Shown piece by piece: positions 38,483-47,475 of a DNA stretch of 47,675 nucleotides. Below the pieces are notes generated by a model, which worked only from the letters and a program-made list of their open reading frames with translations, made no database searches and was not told the DNA's origin. Positions within the stretch are counted from its first letter, which is position 1; the number at the start of each line of letters is the position of its first letter. Location: assembly GCA_031267635.1 (NCBI GenBank), contig JAIRYX010000232.1, positions 1 to 47,675 on the forward strand, written 5' to 3'. Origin of the DNA: Planctomycetaceae bacterium. Its GTDB lineage: Bacteria > Planctomycetota > Planctomycetia > Pirellulales > Thermoguttaceae. The translations under genes and the position numbers were made by a program.

Positions 38483-38571
38483 GAAAAAACATTACTCAAA
38501 GTGTATTCAACTACATGCTATTATTGACGCCATTTTCCGTAAAATCCGCAAAATGTATAATTATTTAGAAA

Positions 38572-39750
38572 TCATTCTACAGTAATATACTGACCTTGCT
38601 GGTAATACACACCGCGCGGTTTTAATGACGGATTGGAAGATGACAATTGCGTTTTCTCCTGTTGTCCTTCGTAAACAATTGGTTGTCTCGGATTTACGAC
38701 CTGCCATTGTGATGGAGCGTAAGAATTATTTATTGTATCATAAAACGAAATATATTTAGCCGACGACGCGAGTGTCTGTGATGGCGATTGATTGTCCATT
38801 GCAGGTTTGTTATCAAGCGATTTGGGTTTATTTAAACTTTCCGGAATGGTTCGCGTCGTATCAATAGAGTTTGGAGACGCTTTTTTAACATCATCGTTTT
38901 TCTTGAAAGAAAATGAAATTCCGCTCTCGCGAGCGTCGTATCGCGAAAAAGCTGATTGCGGAGCCGTCGCAACACTATTTACTGACGACGCAACAACAGG
39001 TTGCGGAATCTCTGACTCAAAAGACGAAACAATTTCATTGTGTACGCTTTTTAAGATAGGACAAATACGAATACGAATTTTAATGTCGTTGTCGGTTAGT
39101 CTGATTAAATCTTGTTTTTGCTCATTGCTCAAAAGAAGCGACAGACTCGCTTTCTCGCTGAGTAATGAAATATCTTTATTTGCCCAATTTGTTTTGAGTA
39201 CCGAAATATTCTCAAAGACCGTTTTTTCATTTTGTGTGTTTTCACCATCTTTCGCTGGAGAAATTGCAATAATATCAACTTTGTCGCCTTGAAAAATATG
39301 TTGAATCTCCGAATTATTTTCAATGTCAGACCTGGAAATATGAATCGGTACAGATTGATACCCTAACGGAATATATTCCGAAATTTCTGATTCGTTAGAG
39401 ATTGGAACAAAATATCCTTCAACAAGAATTGCCCCTTTTTTTATCGCCTGGTTCAAAATTCGCCCGGAGATTTGTTCAAACAAACAAATTGCTCCTTGAG
39501 GAACATTTTTTTCCGGTTGTTTTACCACAACAAAGTCGCTGGGAGACAATTCTTTTCCTTTAGATATGTCTTGTTTTAAAATAAAAACTTCCTGTAAAGC
39601 AACGTCAATCGGCTGTTCCAGATAAAATTCTTTTTTATCCCAAACAGAAGCGGTCGTTTTCGCAATGACCATTCCGGCAACAAATGCTCCAACAAGTAAC
39701 AGTAACGTTTTACAATAAAAAAAGAAAACTTTTTTTCGCAAGCGACTCAT
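38572..39750 (-). CDS. cpaB: CpaB/RcpC-family Flp pilus assembly protein
   Basis: This 392-residue protein has a membrane anchor at about residues 12-32 (TLLLLVGAFVAGMVIA). A SAF domain follows (VFILKQDISKGKELSPSDF, then ISGRILNQAIKKGAILVEGYF), and then an RcpC-like region (GYQSVPIHISRS, FQGDKVDIIAIS). The C-terminal third is Ser/Pro/Asn-rich and unusual in length for the family. CpaB works in the periplasm in Flp/Tad pilus assembly, but none of the other tad genes is near, so it may be scattered or serve a different role. GAGGAG is ideally placed before the ATG. Confidence 0.8.
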   Translation of the reverse strand: MSRLRKKVFFFYCKTLLLLVGAFVAGMVIAKTTASVWDKKEFYLEQPIDVALQEVFILKQDISKGKELSPSDFVVVKQPEKNVPQGAICLFEQISGRILNQAIKKGAILVEGYFVPISNESEISEYIPLGYQSVPIHISRSDIENNSEIQHIFQGDKVDIIAISPAKDGENTQNEKTVFENISVLKTNWANKDISLLSEKASLSLLLSNEQKQDLIRLTDNDIKIRIRICPILKSVHNEIVSSFESEIPQPVVASSVNSVATAPQSAFSRYDARESGISFSFKKNDDVKKASPNSIDTTRTIPESLNKPKSLDNKPAMDNQSPSQTLASSAKYISFYDTINNSYAPSQWQVVNPRQPIVYEGQQEKTQLSSSNPSLKPRGVYYQQGQYITVE

Positions 39751-40050
39751 TCATAACTCCTCAAGTTAATAATAAATATAATTCGCTCTATCTATTATTA
39801 CTTATCAATTTCCGAAGAATTTAACAACCGTGAAATTTTTGTTTTTCAACAACATCCTACCAAATATCGTCTTTATATTTATTTTCGGCAATTTTGGCAA
39901 CCAGATTGCGGTGAAGTTGCAGAGACGTTACAAACAGAAAAATTTTTCCCATATAAAATTTCCGTTATTTCAAAATAGGAAAAATGAAATATTTATCTTG
40001 TCTGTTTTTTATCAAAAATAGTCCGAGTAAAAAATAACTCAAAAAATTTT

Positions 40051-40242
40051 GTAACTACTCAGTTGCCCAACCTAACCCAAATACATCCGCACGGCAACTG
40101 TATAATTATCCGTACCCGAACGACTTTACCATGGCAGCCCTTATGTATTAACTCATGTTACGTATGAGCGATTAACATTCAGGAAACATAATATTCAGGC
40201 ACCCAGTGTGGATTTATTGGGTTGGAGCGACTGAATAGTTAT
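40051..40242. repeat. GTAAC fold-back element with possible target duplication
   Basis: The ends GTAACTACTCAGTTGCCCAA and GAGCGACTGAATAGTTAT are reverse complements with a few mismatches. The interior shares CATCCGCACGGCAACTG and TATAATTATCCGTACCCGAA with other copies. It is flanked by AAAATTTT (40043-40050) and AAAATTTG (40243-40250), a 7-of-8 match that could be a target-site duplication. It occupies much of the gap 39751-40352; the rest is A+T-rich without features. Confidence 0.75.
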
Positions 40243-40352
40243 AAAATTTGTTTGAAAAGAAACCGCTCTTCTCTTGATTCTGTTTTTGTTTCGGTTATCC
40301 TTAATAAAAGGTAAAAGATTCATTTCACTGGGCGAAATTTTGCACAAAAATC

Positions 40353-41447
40353 ATGTCATCCAAAAACGCTAAAGATAAAGATTTATTTCAAGATTCTACG
40401 ATGTCGTTCAGCCAGCATTTGGACGAACTGCGGACATGTTTGATGCATGCGTTTAAATGGTTGGCGATTGGCGTTATTGCCGGTTTTTTCTTCGGAAATT
40501 GGGCGGTACGGTTTATCAACCAGCCGCTGGAAAAATCATTGCAAACTTTTTATGAGGAACAAGCGAAAGTTAAAATTGCGGAAAAAGCAAGCGAATTAAG
40601 AGAAACAGGATATGCGGACTCATTGGCAGGTTATATCGAACAAGGTTACATTTTCGAGGAAACTTATGTCATCCCCAACGACGTCATGAGAATTTTGACT
40701 TATGGAACCGCATCTCCGACTTCCGCTGGAACGAATCGGCAAATGCCGTTTCTTTCGGTTTCGGCAGTGGATAATTTCAACGACTACAAAAGAACCGGCA
40801 GTCCGCCGCTCAAAATTTTCCTGATGAAAAAAAGCGCCGACGACCCGCGAGTCCGTATTAAAGCGCTCAGTGCGCAGGAAACGTTTTCACTGTACATTAA
40901 AGCGTCCTTCGTTCTCGGGCTTTTATTTTCCAGTCCGGGTATTTTCTGGAGTGTTTGGTCGTTTGTCGCTGCCGGACTTTATCCGCATGAACGGCGTTAC
41001 GTTTATTATTTCATGCCGATTAGTTTAGGGTTGTTTATTTCCGGAATGCTGTTGGCGTTTTTGGTCGTTTTTCAATACGTGTTGGATTTTCTTTTCTTCT
41101 TTAACCGTTATCTCGGCATTGATCCCGATCCGCGCGTCAGCGAATGGGTGAAATTTGCATTACTTTTGCCGGTGGGATTCGGTGTGAGTTTTCAATTGCC
41201 GTTAGTGATGTTTTTTCTAGAACGTATCGGCATTTTTTCGATCAAAACGTATATCAGCAAATGGAGAATTTCCGTTTTTGCTATTGTAGTTTTATCCATG
41301 TTTCTCACGCCCGGCGATCCATATAGCATGTTGCTTATGTCCGTACCGCTTGTGATTCTCTATTTCGGCGGTGTGATGATGTGTAAAATTTTCCCGCGTA
41401 AGGAAGGAATTTTCGATTTCGACAAACAAGATATCGTGCCGGTTTAA
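40353..41447 (+). CDS. tatC: Twin-arginine translocase subunit TatC
   Basis: This is a 364-residue protein against roughly 250 for typical TatC. The N-terminal MSFSQHLDELRTCLMHAFKW is the TatC signature before TM1 (LAIGVIAGFFF). An extra loop of about 100 residues (about 70-180) lies between TM1 and TM2, a known feature in planctomycetes. The rest holds the expected helices (LFSSPGIFWSVWSFVAAGLY, ISLGLFISGMLLAFLVVF, LLPVGFGVSFQLPLVMFF, VLSMFLTPGDPYSMLLMS) and conserved P-G and Glu residues. TatC forms the receptor for folded proteins with RR signal peptides at the inner membrane. The first ATG at 40353 lacks a clear ribosome site; the in-frame ATG at 40401 is an alternative. Confidence 0.95.
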   Translation: MSSKNAKDKDLFQDSTMSFSQHLDELRTCLMHAFKWLAIGVIAGFFFGNWAVRFINQPLEKSLQTFYEEQAKVKIAEKASELRETGYADSLAGYIEQGYIFEETYVIPNDVMRILTYGTASPTSAGTNRQMPFLSVSAVDNFNDYKRTGSPPLKIFLMKKSADDPRVRIKALSAQETFSLYIKASFVLGLLFSSPGIFWSVWSFVAAGLYPHERRYVYYFMPISLGLFISGMLLAFLVVFQYVLDFLFFFNRYLGIDPDPRVSEWVKFALLLPVGFGVSFQLPLVMFFLERIGIFSIKTYISKWRISVFAIVVLSMFLTPGDPYSMLLMSVPLVILYFGGVMMCKIFPRKEGIFDFDKQDIVPV

Positions 41448-41561
41448 AGAGTACAGTCCCTTTATCCTTGCTGACGTTAATGTCCCTTTTTTGATGAAAG
41501 CCGAATCTTAAAGTGTGATGAATGAGTACATCAAAAAAAATTGTCCTGCTTTTTTATCGTC

Positions 41562-42605
41562 ATGAAAAACCGCAAAGAATTCGCATCCGGTTCTCCTTCT
41601 TATCGGGATGGAAGTACAATTTATTGTGCGGATAGTTGTGCCGCTTTAAGTCGGGCGGTTGAGGACGAAAAAATTTCTTTTAAAGCGTTTGCTCGCGGGC
41701 AATATCCGGGCGACTTACTTCCGGTCAGTGCGTTGAACGGTTTGCGGTCGGTCGGATTTTGGAACGCTGCAAAAAATCAAGATTGGGGACTCGATTGGCA
41801 TCGCAACGAAGGAATTGAGATTTCGTATTTATTGAGCGGTCAGATTGTCTGGGGAACAAGTTCTTCGTTCTGGAATCTGGCGGCGGGCGATATGACCGCG
41901 TGCCGACCTTGGCAAATTCACCGTATCGGCAATCCCGGCGTCAACGCGGGAACGTATCTCTGGTTTATCATTGATTCGAGTATGCGGAATAACAATCAGC
42001 AATGCAAGTGGCCCAACTGGATTATTCTTTCCAAGCAGGATTTGGAGGAAATGCTTTCGCTGATGGTTTATTGCAATCAGCCGGTTTTTCATTTACCGCC
42101 GAAACATACCGCGCATTGGGAGCGGCTTTACCGCTTGCTCCGCGACGCACAGGGCAAACCGCCGGTTTCCGCGTTGGCGATTGTCATCAACGAAATTCTT
42201 TACACTTTATTGCAGTCGTTGCGCGAATCCGCCGAACAACCGCACGACTTCAAAGAAAAAACGCCCGCGTTGCAATCGGTACAGCATTTTTTCGAGGAAC
42301 TCCAAGCGATACCGGAACAAATGGCACACTTATGGACGCTACGTGAAATGGCGAGAGTGTGCCGAATCAGTCCAACGCGGTTTTCGCAATGTTGCAACCA
42401 ATTGACAAATCTTTCTCCGCTTCACGCGCTCAACCGTTTGCGAATTTTCAAAGCGGCGGAAATGATTCGTGAAAACCCGAGCATTCCCGTCGTGCAAATT
42501 GCGATGATGTGCGGGTTTTCGTCAAGCCAATATTTCGCCGTTATTTTCCGCAAATGGATCGGCAAAACGCCGTCGGAATTTCGTCAGGAAACTCTTAATC
42601 GGTAA
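41562..42605 (+). CDS. AraC-family transcription regulator with cupin-like sensor
   Basis: The gene encodes 347 residues from the ATG at 41562; a TTG at 41541 is another possibility. The N-terminal half has a cupin-like sensor (LDWHRNEGIEISYLLSGQ, DMTACRPWQIHRIGNP) of the type that binds sugars or other small molecules. The C-terminal 100 residues contain two helix-turn-helix units (LREMARVCRISPTRFSQCCN, IAMMCGFSSSQYFAVIFRKW and GKTPSEFRQE). The closest downstream gene in the same direction is the SMP-30-like protein 294 bp away, a possible target. The intervening region has a -10-like TATAAT at 42763-42768. Confidence 0.88.
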   Translation: MKNRKEFASGSPSYRDGSTIYCADSCAALSRAVEDEKISFKAFARGQYPGDLLPVSALNGLRSVGFWNAAKNQDWGLDWHRNEGIEISYLLSGQIVWGTSSSFWNLAAGDMTACRPWQIHRIGNPGVNAGTYLWFIIDSSMRNNNQQCKWPNWIILSKQDLEEMLSLMVYCNQPVFHLPPKHTAHWERLYRLLRDAQGKPPVSALAIVINEILYTLLQSLRESAEQPHDFKEKTPALQSVQHFFEELQAIPEQMAHLWTLREMARVCRISPTRFSQCCNQLTNLSPLHALNRLRIFKAAEMIRENPSIPVVQIAMMCGFSSSQYFAVIFRKWIGKTPSEFRQETLNR

Positions 42606-42899
42606 ATCGGGGACAAAAGCGGTGCGGTTTGAGGCGAAAATCGTTCCGCTTTAAGCCGACGCCGCGCGGCAATACATTCCAATGGTACCTTTCATTGAGG
42701 AGCGTTTTGCTGCTTTTGAACGTTGAGAGCCGCTCGCTCTATCTTAAAAATATAAATTACTGTATAATATTTTTACGACACTGAAATCGCTTTAATTTTA
42801 TGTTTTCCGCAGAGGCAAAATTGTAAGCGAAAAGAAAAAAATAGAGGTGCAACAAATTTACAATTCCAACAAAAATTTAGATTTAGGAGAGAGAACATT

Positions 42900-44006
42900 A
42901 TGTTCAAACCACAAAAATTCCTGTTGTTCGCGCTGATTCTAACGTTTCCAATATTGACACAGGCAATCGAGCCGTTGACGAAACCGTCGAAAGCGATTGA
43001 GCTTGGCGAGGCGTATCTTCACCCCGACGGAATGACGGTACATCCGAAAACCGGCGACATTATTCTTGCCGCGCCGACAATCGGCGACAAAGGAAACGCT
43101 TGGTTGTTGAAAATTGACGCTGACGACAACGTTTCCCCTTATTTCGAGTTGCCCGCTCATCCAGAAACCGGACGTGTTACGCCGCTTGGAATCTCGTTTG
43201 GTCCCGACGGCAACCTTTATATCGCCGACAGCCAATGTCTTGGCGGTAACCCAAATCATAAATCGCGGATTTTGCGGGTCGTGCATCAAGACGGCAAGCC
43301 GGTGAGAAGCGAGGTGTTGGTCGAAGGATTAGTTCAGGCGAACGGTCTTGAAATTCACAACGGCAATATTTATGTCGCGGAAACGCAGATTGATCCGGCA
43401 ATTGTCGAGATGCCGATGACAAGCGGTGTGTTTGTGTTCAGTATAAGAGAATTTCTCACCCGCGCGTATCGTGCGCCGTTGCATGTTTTGCCGTACAAAC
43501 GCGATCCGCACTTTATTTTCAATTTTCAAACCGCCGACAAAGACCGCAACGGCGAGCAAAAAGTCGGAGCAAACGGAATCGGGCTTGCGAAAGACGGAAC
43601 GCTTTATGTGGCGAATTTCGGCGATAAAAAAATTATTGAGGTAAAACTCGATGCGTCGGGACGGCGTGTGGTTTCTTTCCGTGACGTGAATCCGGGCGGA
43701 CCGAATGAAAGCGTGGACGGCTTGAAAGTTTGTCCGAAAGGTTATATTTTCTTCGCGGATTATGTCGGCAACGCGGTTTGGGTTCTCAATCCGAAAAACG
43801 GCAAACTTGTTTTGATTGCTCAAAACGCGATCAATCCTGACGCCGAAGCGAAAAAAGCAGGCGCATTGGATCGTTGTTCGGAAGTCTGCCTGCGTGACGG
43901 AAAACTCTATGTTGCAAATATCGACTTGGAATCGTTCAAAGATAGTCCGCATACGGTTAGCGTGATTGATTTGAAAGGAATTGATTTTGATGAATTGTTG
44001 AAATGA
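42900..44006 (+). CDS. Secreted SMP-30/gluconolactonase-like beta-propeller protein
   Basis: This 368-residue protein has a signal peptide (FLLFALILTFPILTQA) predicting export. The propeller repeats are visible as short strands with Gly/Asp turns (HPDGMTVHPKTGDI, GISFGPDGNLYIADSQ, GLAKDGTLYVANFGDKKI, GLKVCPKGYIFFADYVGN). Members act as lactonases or sugar-acid hydrolases with a metal centre; the catalytic residues cannot be confirmed here. An ideal GGAGAG site precedes the ATG. A strong terminator follows at 44102. It may belong to the regulon of the upstream AraC-type gene. Confidence 0.8.
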   Translation: MFKPQKFLLFALILTFPILTQAIEPLTKPSKAIELGEAYLHPDGMTVHPKTGDIILAAPTIGDKGNAWLLKIDADDNVSPYFELPAHPETGRVTPLGISFGPDGNLYIADSQCLGGNPNHKSRILRVVHQDGKPVRSEVLVEGLVQANGLEIHNGNIYVAETQIDPAIVEMPMTSGVFVFSIREFLTRAYRAPLHVLPYKRDPHFIFNFQTADKDRNGEQKVGANGIGLAKDGTLYVANFGDKKIIEVKLDASGRRVVSFRDVNPGGPNESVDGLKVCPKGYIFFADYVGNAVWVLNPKNGKLVLIAQNAINPDAEAKKAGALDRCSEVCLRDGKLYVANIDLESFKDSPHTVSVIDLKGIDFDELLK

Positions 44007-44101
44007 CAAAACTATTCCTTGACGTGGATACGTCTAGTATATATTGCTTGCCCCGATCATTTGCGGAATCTCTGACTTGTTATGTTCCGCGAATGCCATA
44101 G

Positions 44102-44139
44102 AAACAAACGCAGAGTGCAGTAAAGCCCTGCGTTTGTTT
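44102..44139 (+). terminator. Intrinsic terminator after the SMP-30-like gene
   Basis: AAACAAACGCAG (44102-44113) pairs perfectly with CTGCGTTTGTTT (44128-44139) around a 14-base loop, followed by TTCCTTTC. The 12-bp stem and T-rich tail make a convincing terminator for the gene ending at 44006. A weaker hairpin (TTGCGGAA/TTCCGCGAA) lies just before it. The rest of 44007-44380 shows nothing recognisable. Confidence 0.8.
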
Positions 44140-44380
44140 TCCTTTCTGTTTCAGTCGGCGTTGCGACTCTATGCAAAATTTATGCCGTTTTACCGTATTT
44201 TGCCATAATATCGCATGAGAAAATATCTGATGATTGCGTGAAATTTTGTACAAATAAACGCGACTTTAGCAATTATCCCCAAAAAGCAGAGAATTAAAGT
44301 CTCTCTGCCAATCACCCGATTCCTTACGAAGACGGAAACGAAAAATTACTTTCCGTAACAATTTCAAACGGATAAAATCA

Positions 44381-45013
44381 ATGGCTTCTGAAGCAACGGC
44401 ATATTTCGGTTTTTTGACAGTCACAGAAAATCCTCGATGCGGACTCATCGGCGGCTATCTCGTCTTAAATCACGCCGGACGCCCTGTCGAGTTTCACTGT
44501 ACTTCGCCGATTCGCCCCAATCGCGCGCAGGAAATTCTTTACGGCGCAACCCTTGAGGCGTTTCTCTACGGAGAACAAATCGCACAGACACTCATCAATC
44601 GCGCAAAAATAAAACCTGTCGTTGTGATTTCTGACATGCCGCAAGTTCTCGCGGCGCAAGAGTTTGTTAAAACGCCGCTCGTGTTCATCGCAAAATCGCA
44701 AAAACGTTCCGGCGATCAAGAAAATAAATTCAAAATTGTACCCCAAGAAGATTCCTCCGAGGAAAACAACGACGAAAATCCAAAGATTTCCACGCCGTCG
44801 ATTTCTGAAATGTTGACTTGCGTTTCAGGAATTAACATGTCTCGTTGGTCGGAACAGAAAGTTGGTCGGCGTCAATTGGCGGTACCGGAACTTTCCACAT
44901 GTCCGGCGACGGAAACGATCGCCGCTTTGGAATTGGTTACGCATGCGATTGATCTTGCCGAACCGTTTGAGCGAATTTGTCTGGCGGTGGAAGAAGCACA
45001 AAAAGCAGCGTAA
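44381..45013 (+). CDS. Hypothetical protein coupled to an SNF2 ATPase gene
   Basis: This 210-residue protein is of no family I know by name. The N-terminal half is alpha/beta-like (YFGFLTVTENPRCGLIGGYL, RAQEILYGATLEAFLYGEQI, KPVVVISDMPQVLAAQEF), and an acidic linker around 115-135 precedes a second part ending in a Leu/Ala-rich helix. Its stop codon is one base before the ATG of the SNF2 gene, so the two are translationally coupled. A role as partner or regulator of that ATPase is inferred. An overlapping upstream extension of the SNF2 frame to 44862 is probably not translated. Confidence 0.75.
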   Translation: MASEATAYFGFLTVTENPRCGLIGGYLVLNHAGRPVEFHCTSPIRPNRAQEILYGATLEAFLYGEQIAQTLINRAKIKPVVVISDMPQVLAAQEFVKTPLVFIAKSQKRSGDQENKFKIVPQEDSSEENNDENPKISTPSISEMLTCVSGINMSRWSEQKVGRRQLAVPELSTCPATETIAALELVTHAIDLAEPFERICLAVEEAQKAA

Positions 45014-45014
45014 A

Positions 45015-46973
45015 ATGCAAACATTACTTTCTGAAAAATTTGTTTCGCCGTTTGCGGTGGACGACAATAATAACGTAACGCACTTGTCGGATTCTTCAAA
45101 CGGTACGTTGTTGAAAACGTTTGAAACATGCGAAATGTTGGATTTTGTACCGAAGCCGACGCCGTTGTATTCGGTTCATCGCTTTCAAATTCCGGTCGCG
45201 GTTGCGGACAATCCGTGGAATCATTTGCTTTCGCAAAAAAACGACTTGCGGACGCAATCAATTTCGGTCGGAACATCGCCGAAAATTTGCGTTGCGTCAA
45301 TGCCGATCACTGTTCGTACCAAAATCGACGTGCGGAGTTTTTGTTTTTTAGTAACAGAAACGCCGCCGCAGAAAAACGGTCGCGATGAAAGCGCAACAAC
45401 GTCTGCCGTTTCGCCGCAAGAAACGATTTCGGAGTTACCGTTAGAATCTCATCAAGAGGACGCGGCAAATCTGCCGACAAAATATACGCGCATTAACGTT
45501 CCCAGAGACGCAATTAAGCTGGAAGATCGACTTAATTATTTGTTGCAGCCGCCGCTGGAATTGCTGTTGGGGCAGCCGACTCTTGAGATGCCGTTTGAGC
45601 CGTTCCCGTATCAACGTTCCGGCGTCTCTTTTCTTTATGCCGCGCATCACGCAATTCTCGCCGACGAGATGGGACTCGGCAAAACGATGCAGGCGATTAC
45701 CACGATACGCCTTTTGATTCGTTCCGGCGAGCTTCGCAACATCCTCTTGGTGTGTCCAAAACCGCTTGTGACCAATTGGCAGCGTGAATTTAATCTTTGG
45801 GCTCCTGAAATTAACGTGCAAGTGATTGAAGGAACTCCGGCACGCCGCAAATGGCTTTGGCAGCTTGATAATGTTCCGGTGAGAATCGCCAATTACGAAT
45901 TGCTGAACCGCGATTTAGAGTATTTCGACCGTCCGCGAAGTCAAGGCGGTCCGCATTTTGATTTGGTGGTGTTGGACGAGTCGCAACGAATCAAAAATCA
46001 GAACAGCGCAACCAGTCATGCCGTGCGGGCGTTGTCCCGAAGCCGAAGTTGGGCGTTGACCGGAACGCCGGTGGAAAATTCACCGAATGACCTTGTCGGT
46101 ATTTTTGAATTTTTATCGCCGGGCTATCTTTCGACAGGAATGAAAACGTCCACGATGAGCGAGCTGGTCGGCGATTATATTCTGCGGCGAACGAAAGATA
46201 AAGTGCTAACCGACTTGCCGCCGAAAATCATTCGCGACGCAAACCTTGAACTCACGGCGTCGCAAAAAACGACTTATGCGCAAGCCGAGGAAGACGGTAC
46301 GATTCGGCTCAACGACATGGGCGACTCGCTAACGATACAAAACGTGTTTGAATTGGTGTTGCGGTTGAAACAGATTTGCAATTTCGACCCCTTGACCGGC
46401 GACAGCGCGAAACTGGAACGCTTGCTTGCCGACATCGAGGAAGTCGCGGCGAGCGGACGCAAGGCAATTATTTTCAGCCAATGGGTGGAAACGCTGATCA
46501 AACTTCGCGATTATTTGGCGGATTATCATCCGGTCGAATATCACGGCAAAATCCCGTCGAAACAGCGTGACGACGTGATCCGTAAATTCCGCGACAACAA
46601 AGATTGTCATGTGATTCTCATGAGTTACGGCGCGGGAAGCGTCGGGCTGAATTTACAATTTGCCAGTTATGTCTTTCTATTTGACCGGTGGTGGAATCCC
46701 GCGGTGGAGGATCAGGCAATCAACCGCGCCCATCGCATCGGCGCCGCCGAGCCGGTCACGGTCACGCGGTTTCTCATTGCCGACACCATTGAAGAACGCA
46801 TTGATAAAGTGCTCCAAAGCAAGCGGGAATTATTTGAAGAAATCATGTCTTGCGCGCAAGGTTTCACCTCTCCTCACGCTCACGCCTTATCCGGCGGGAT
46901 GAGTCACGGCATGAGTCAGGAAGATATTTTCGGGTTGTTCAATCTAAAAGTTCCGAGAGTGCGAAAAAATTGA
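45015..46973 (+). CDS. SNF2-family DNA-dependent ATPase
   Basis: The gene encodes 652 residues from the ATG at 45015, immediately after the stop of the upstream partner. The N-terminal about 200 residues are specific. The helicase core has FPYQRSGVSFLYAAHHAI, ADEMGLGKTMQAI (Walker A), LVVLDESQRIKN (motif II as DESQ), WALTGTPVENSPNDL (III), IIFSQWVETLIKL (IV), MSYGAGSVGLNLQFASYVF (V) and DQAINRAHRIGA (VI). SNF2 proteins move along or remodel DNA-protein complexes using ATP. It lacks visible zinc-finger (SWIM) or nuclease domains. It is far from the ExbB-like genes, so no Zorya-type linkage is claimed. Confidence 0.92.
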   Translation: MQTLLSEKFVSPFAVDDNNNVTHLSDSSNGTLLKTFETCEMLDFVPKPTPLYSVHRFQIPVAVADNPWNHLLSQKNDLRTQSISVGTSPKICVASMPITVRTKIDVRSFCFLVTETPPQKNGRDESATTSAVSPQETISELPLESHQEDAANLPTKYTRINVPRDAIKLEDRLNYLLQPPLELLLGQPTLEMPFEPFPYQRSGVSFLYAAHHAILADEMGLGKTMQAITTIRLLIRSGELRNILLVCPKPLVTNWQREFNLWAPEINVQVIEGTPARRKWLWQLDNVPVRIANYELLNRDLEYFDRPRSQGGPHFDLVVLDESQRIKNQNSATSHAVRALSRSRSWALTGTPVENSPNDLVGIFEFLSPGYLSTGMKTSTMSELVGDYILRRTKDKVLTDLPPKIIRDANLELTASQKTTYAQAEEDGTIRLNDMGDSLTIQNVFELVLRLKQICNFDPLTGDSAKLERLLADIEEVAASGRKAIIFSQWVETLIKLRDYLADYHPVEYHGKIPSKQRDDVIRKFRDNKDCHVILMSYGAGSVGLNLQFASYVFLFDRWWNPAVEDQAINRAHRIGAAEPVTVTRFLIADTIEERIDKVLQSKRELFEEIMSCAQGFTSPHAHALSGGMSHGMSQEDIFGLFNLKVPRVRKN

Positions 46974-46995
46974 CAATCGGCGCACGCTTTGCTTC

Positions 46996-47210
46996 AGGGA
47001 CAGCCGGGACTTGAGCGACTTTGGGAACTGCTGGGACAGGCGACGCTCCTGAAAAAGACGTTCTCCAAATCAAAAAAGCCAGTCCCCAAATTCACAGTGA
47101 AACGTTCGGCAGTCGGTTCAATGGCGACGCTCCTGAAAAAGAAGTTCCCCAAATCAAAAAAGCCAGTCCCCCAAGTCCCTTGTGTCTCTTTTGTCTCATA
47201 AGTCCCTTGC
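46996..47210. repeat. GGGAC-flanked degenerate 21-bp array
   Basis: Two nearly identical 49-bp stretches (GACGCTCCTGAAAAAGA at 47042 and 47126) are spaced 84 bp, exactly four units of 21 bp. The left flank is AGGGACAGCCGGGACTTGAG from 46998. The right flank read on the minus strand is CAAGGGACTTATGAGACAAA, so the flanks are again inverted. The degenerate array therefore has the same architecture as those at 8746 and 33976. Confidence 0.65.
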
Positions 47211-47459
47211 CCGCAAGCTATTCGGGAATATCCGCAACGCTTTCGGGGTGTACCGCAGAGCCCTCGTGGGGTACCACGAAGCCGCCGTGGTGTACCACGG
47301 AGCCCTCGGGGGGTACCACGGAGCCCTCGGGGTGTACCACGGAGCTCTCGGGGGGTACCACGGAGCTCTCGGGGGGTACCACGGAGCCCTCGGGGGGTGC
47401 CACGAAGCCCTCGTGGTGTACCACGAAGCCCTCGTGGTGTACCACGAAGCCGCCGGAAC
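47208..47459. repeat. 21-bp-period tandem array 5 (about 12 units)
   Basis: Units start GTACCACGGAGCCCTCGGG or GTACCACGAAGCCCTCGTGG in 21-bp register from 47250, with two degenerate units before it. GGTACC palindromes and CCACGA/TCGTGG stems occur once per unit. The array is very G+C-rich compared with the rest of the window. Confidence 0.9.
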
Positions 47460-47475
47460 ACGCGACGGCGGTTCT

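Noticed and set aside
44862..46973. Longer start for the SNF2 gene
   Set aside because: The added 51 codons overlap the end of the upstream gene and are rich in Arg and Trp with no similarity to the family; the ATG at 45015 fits coupling.
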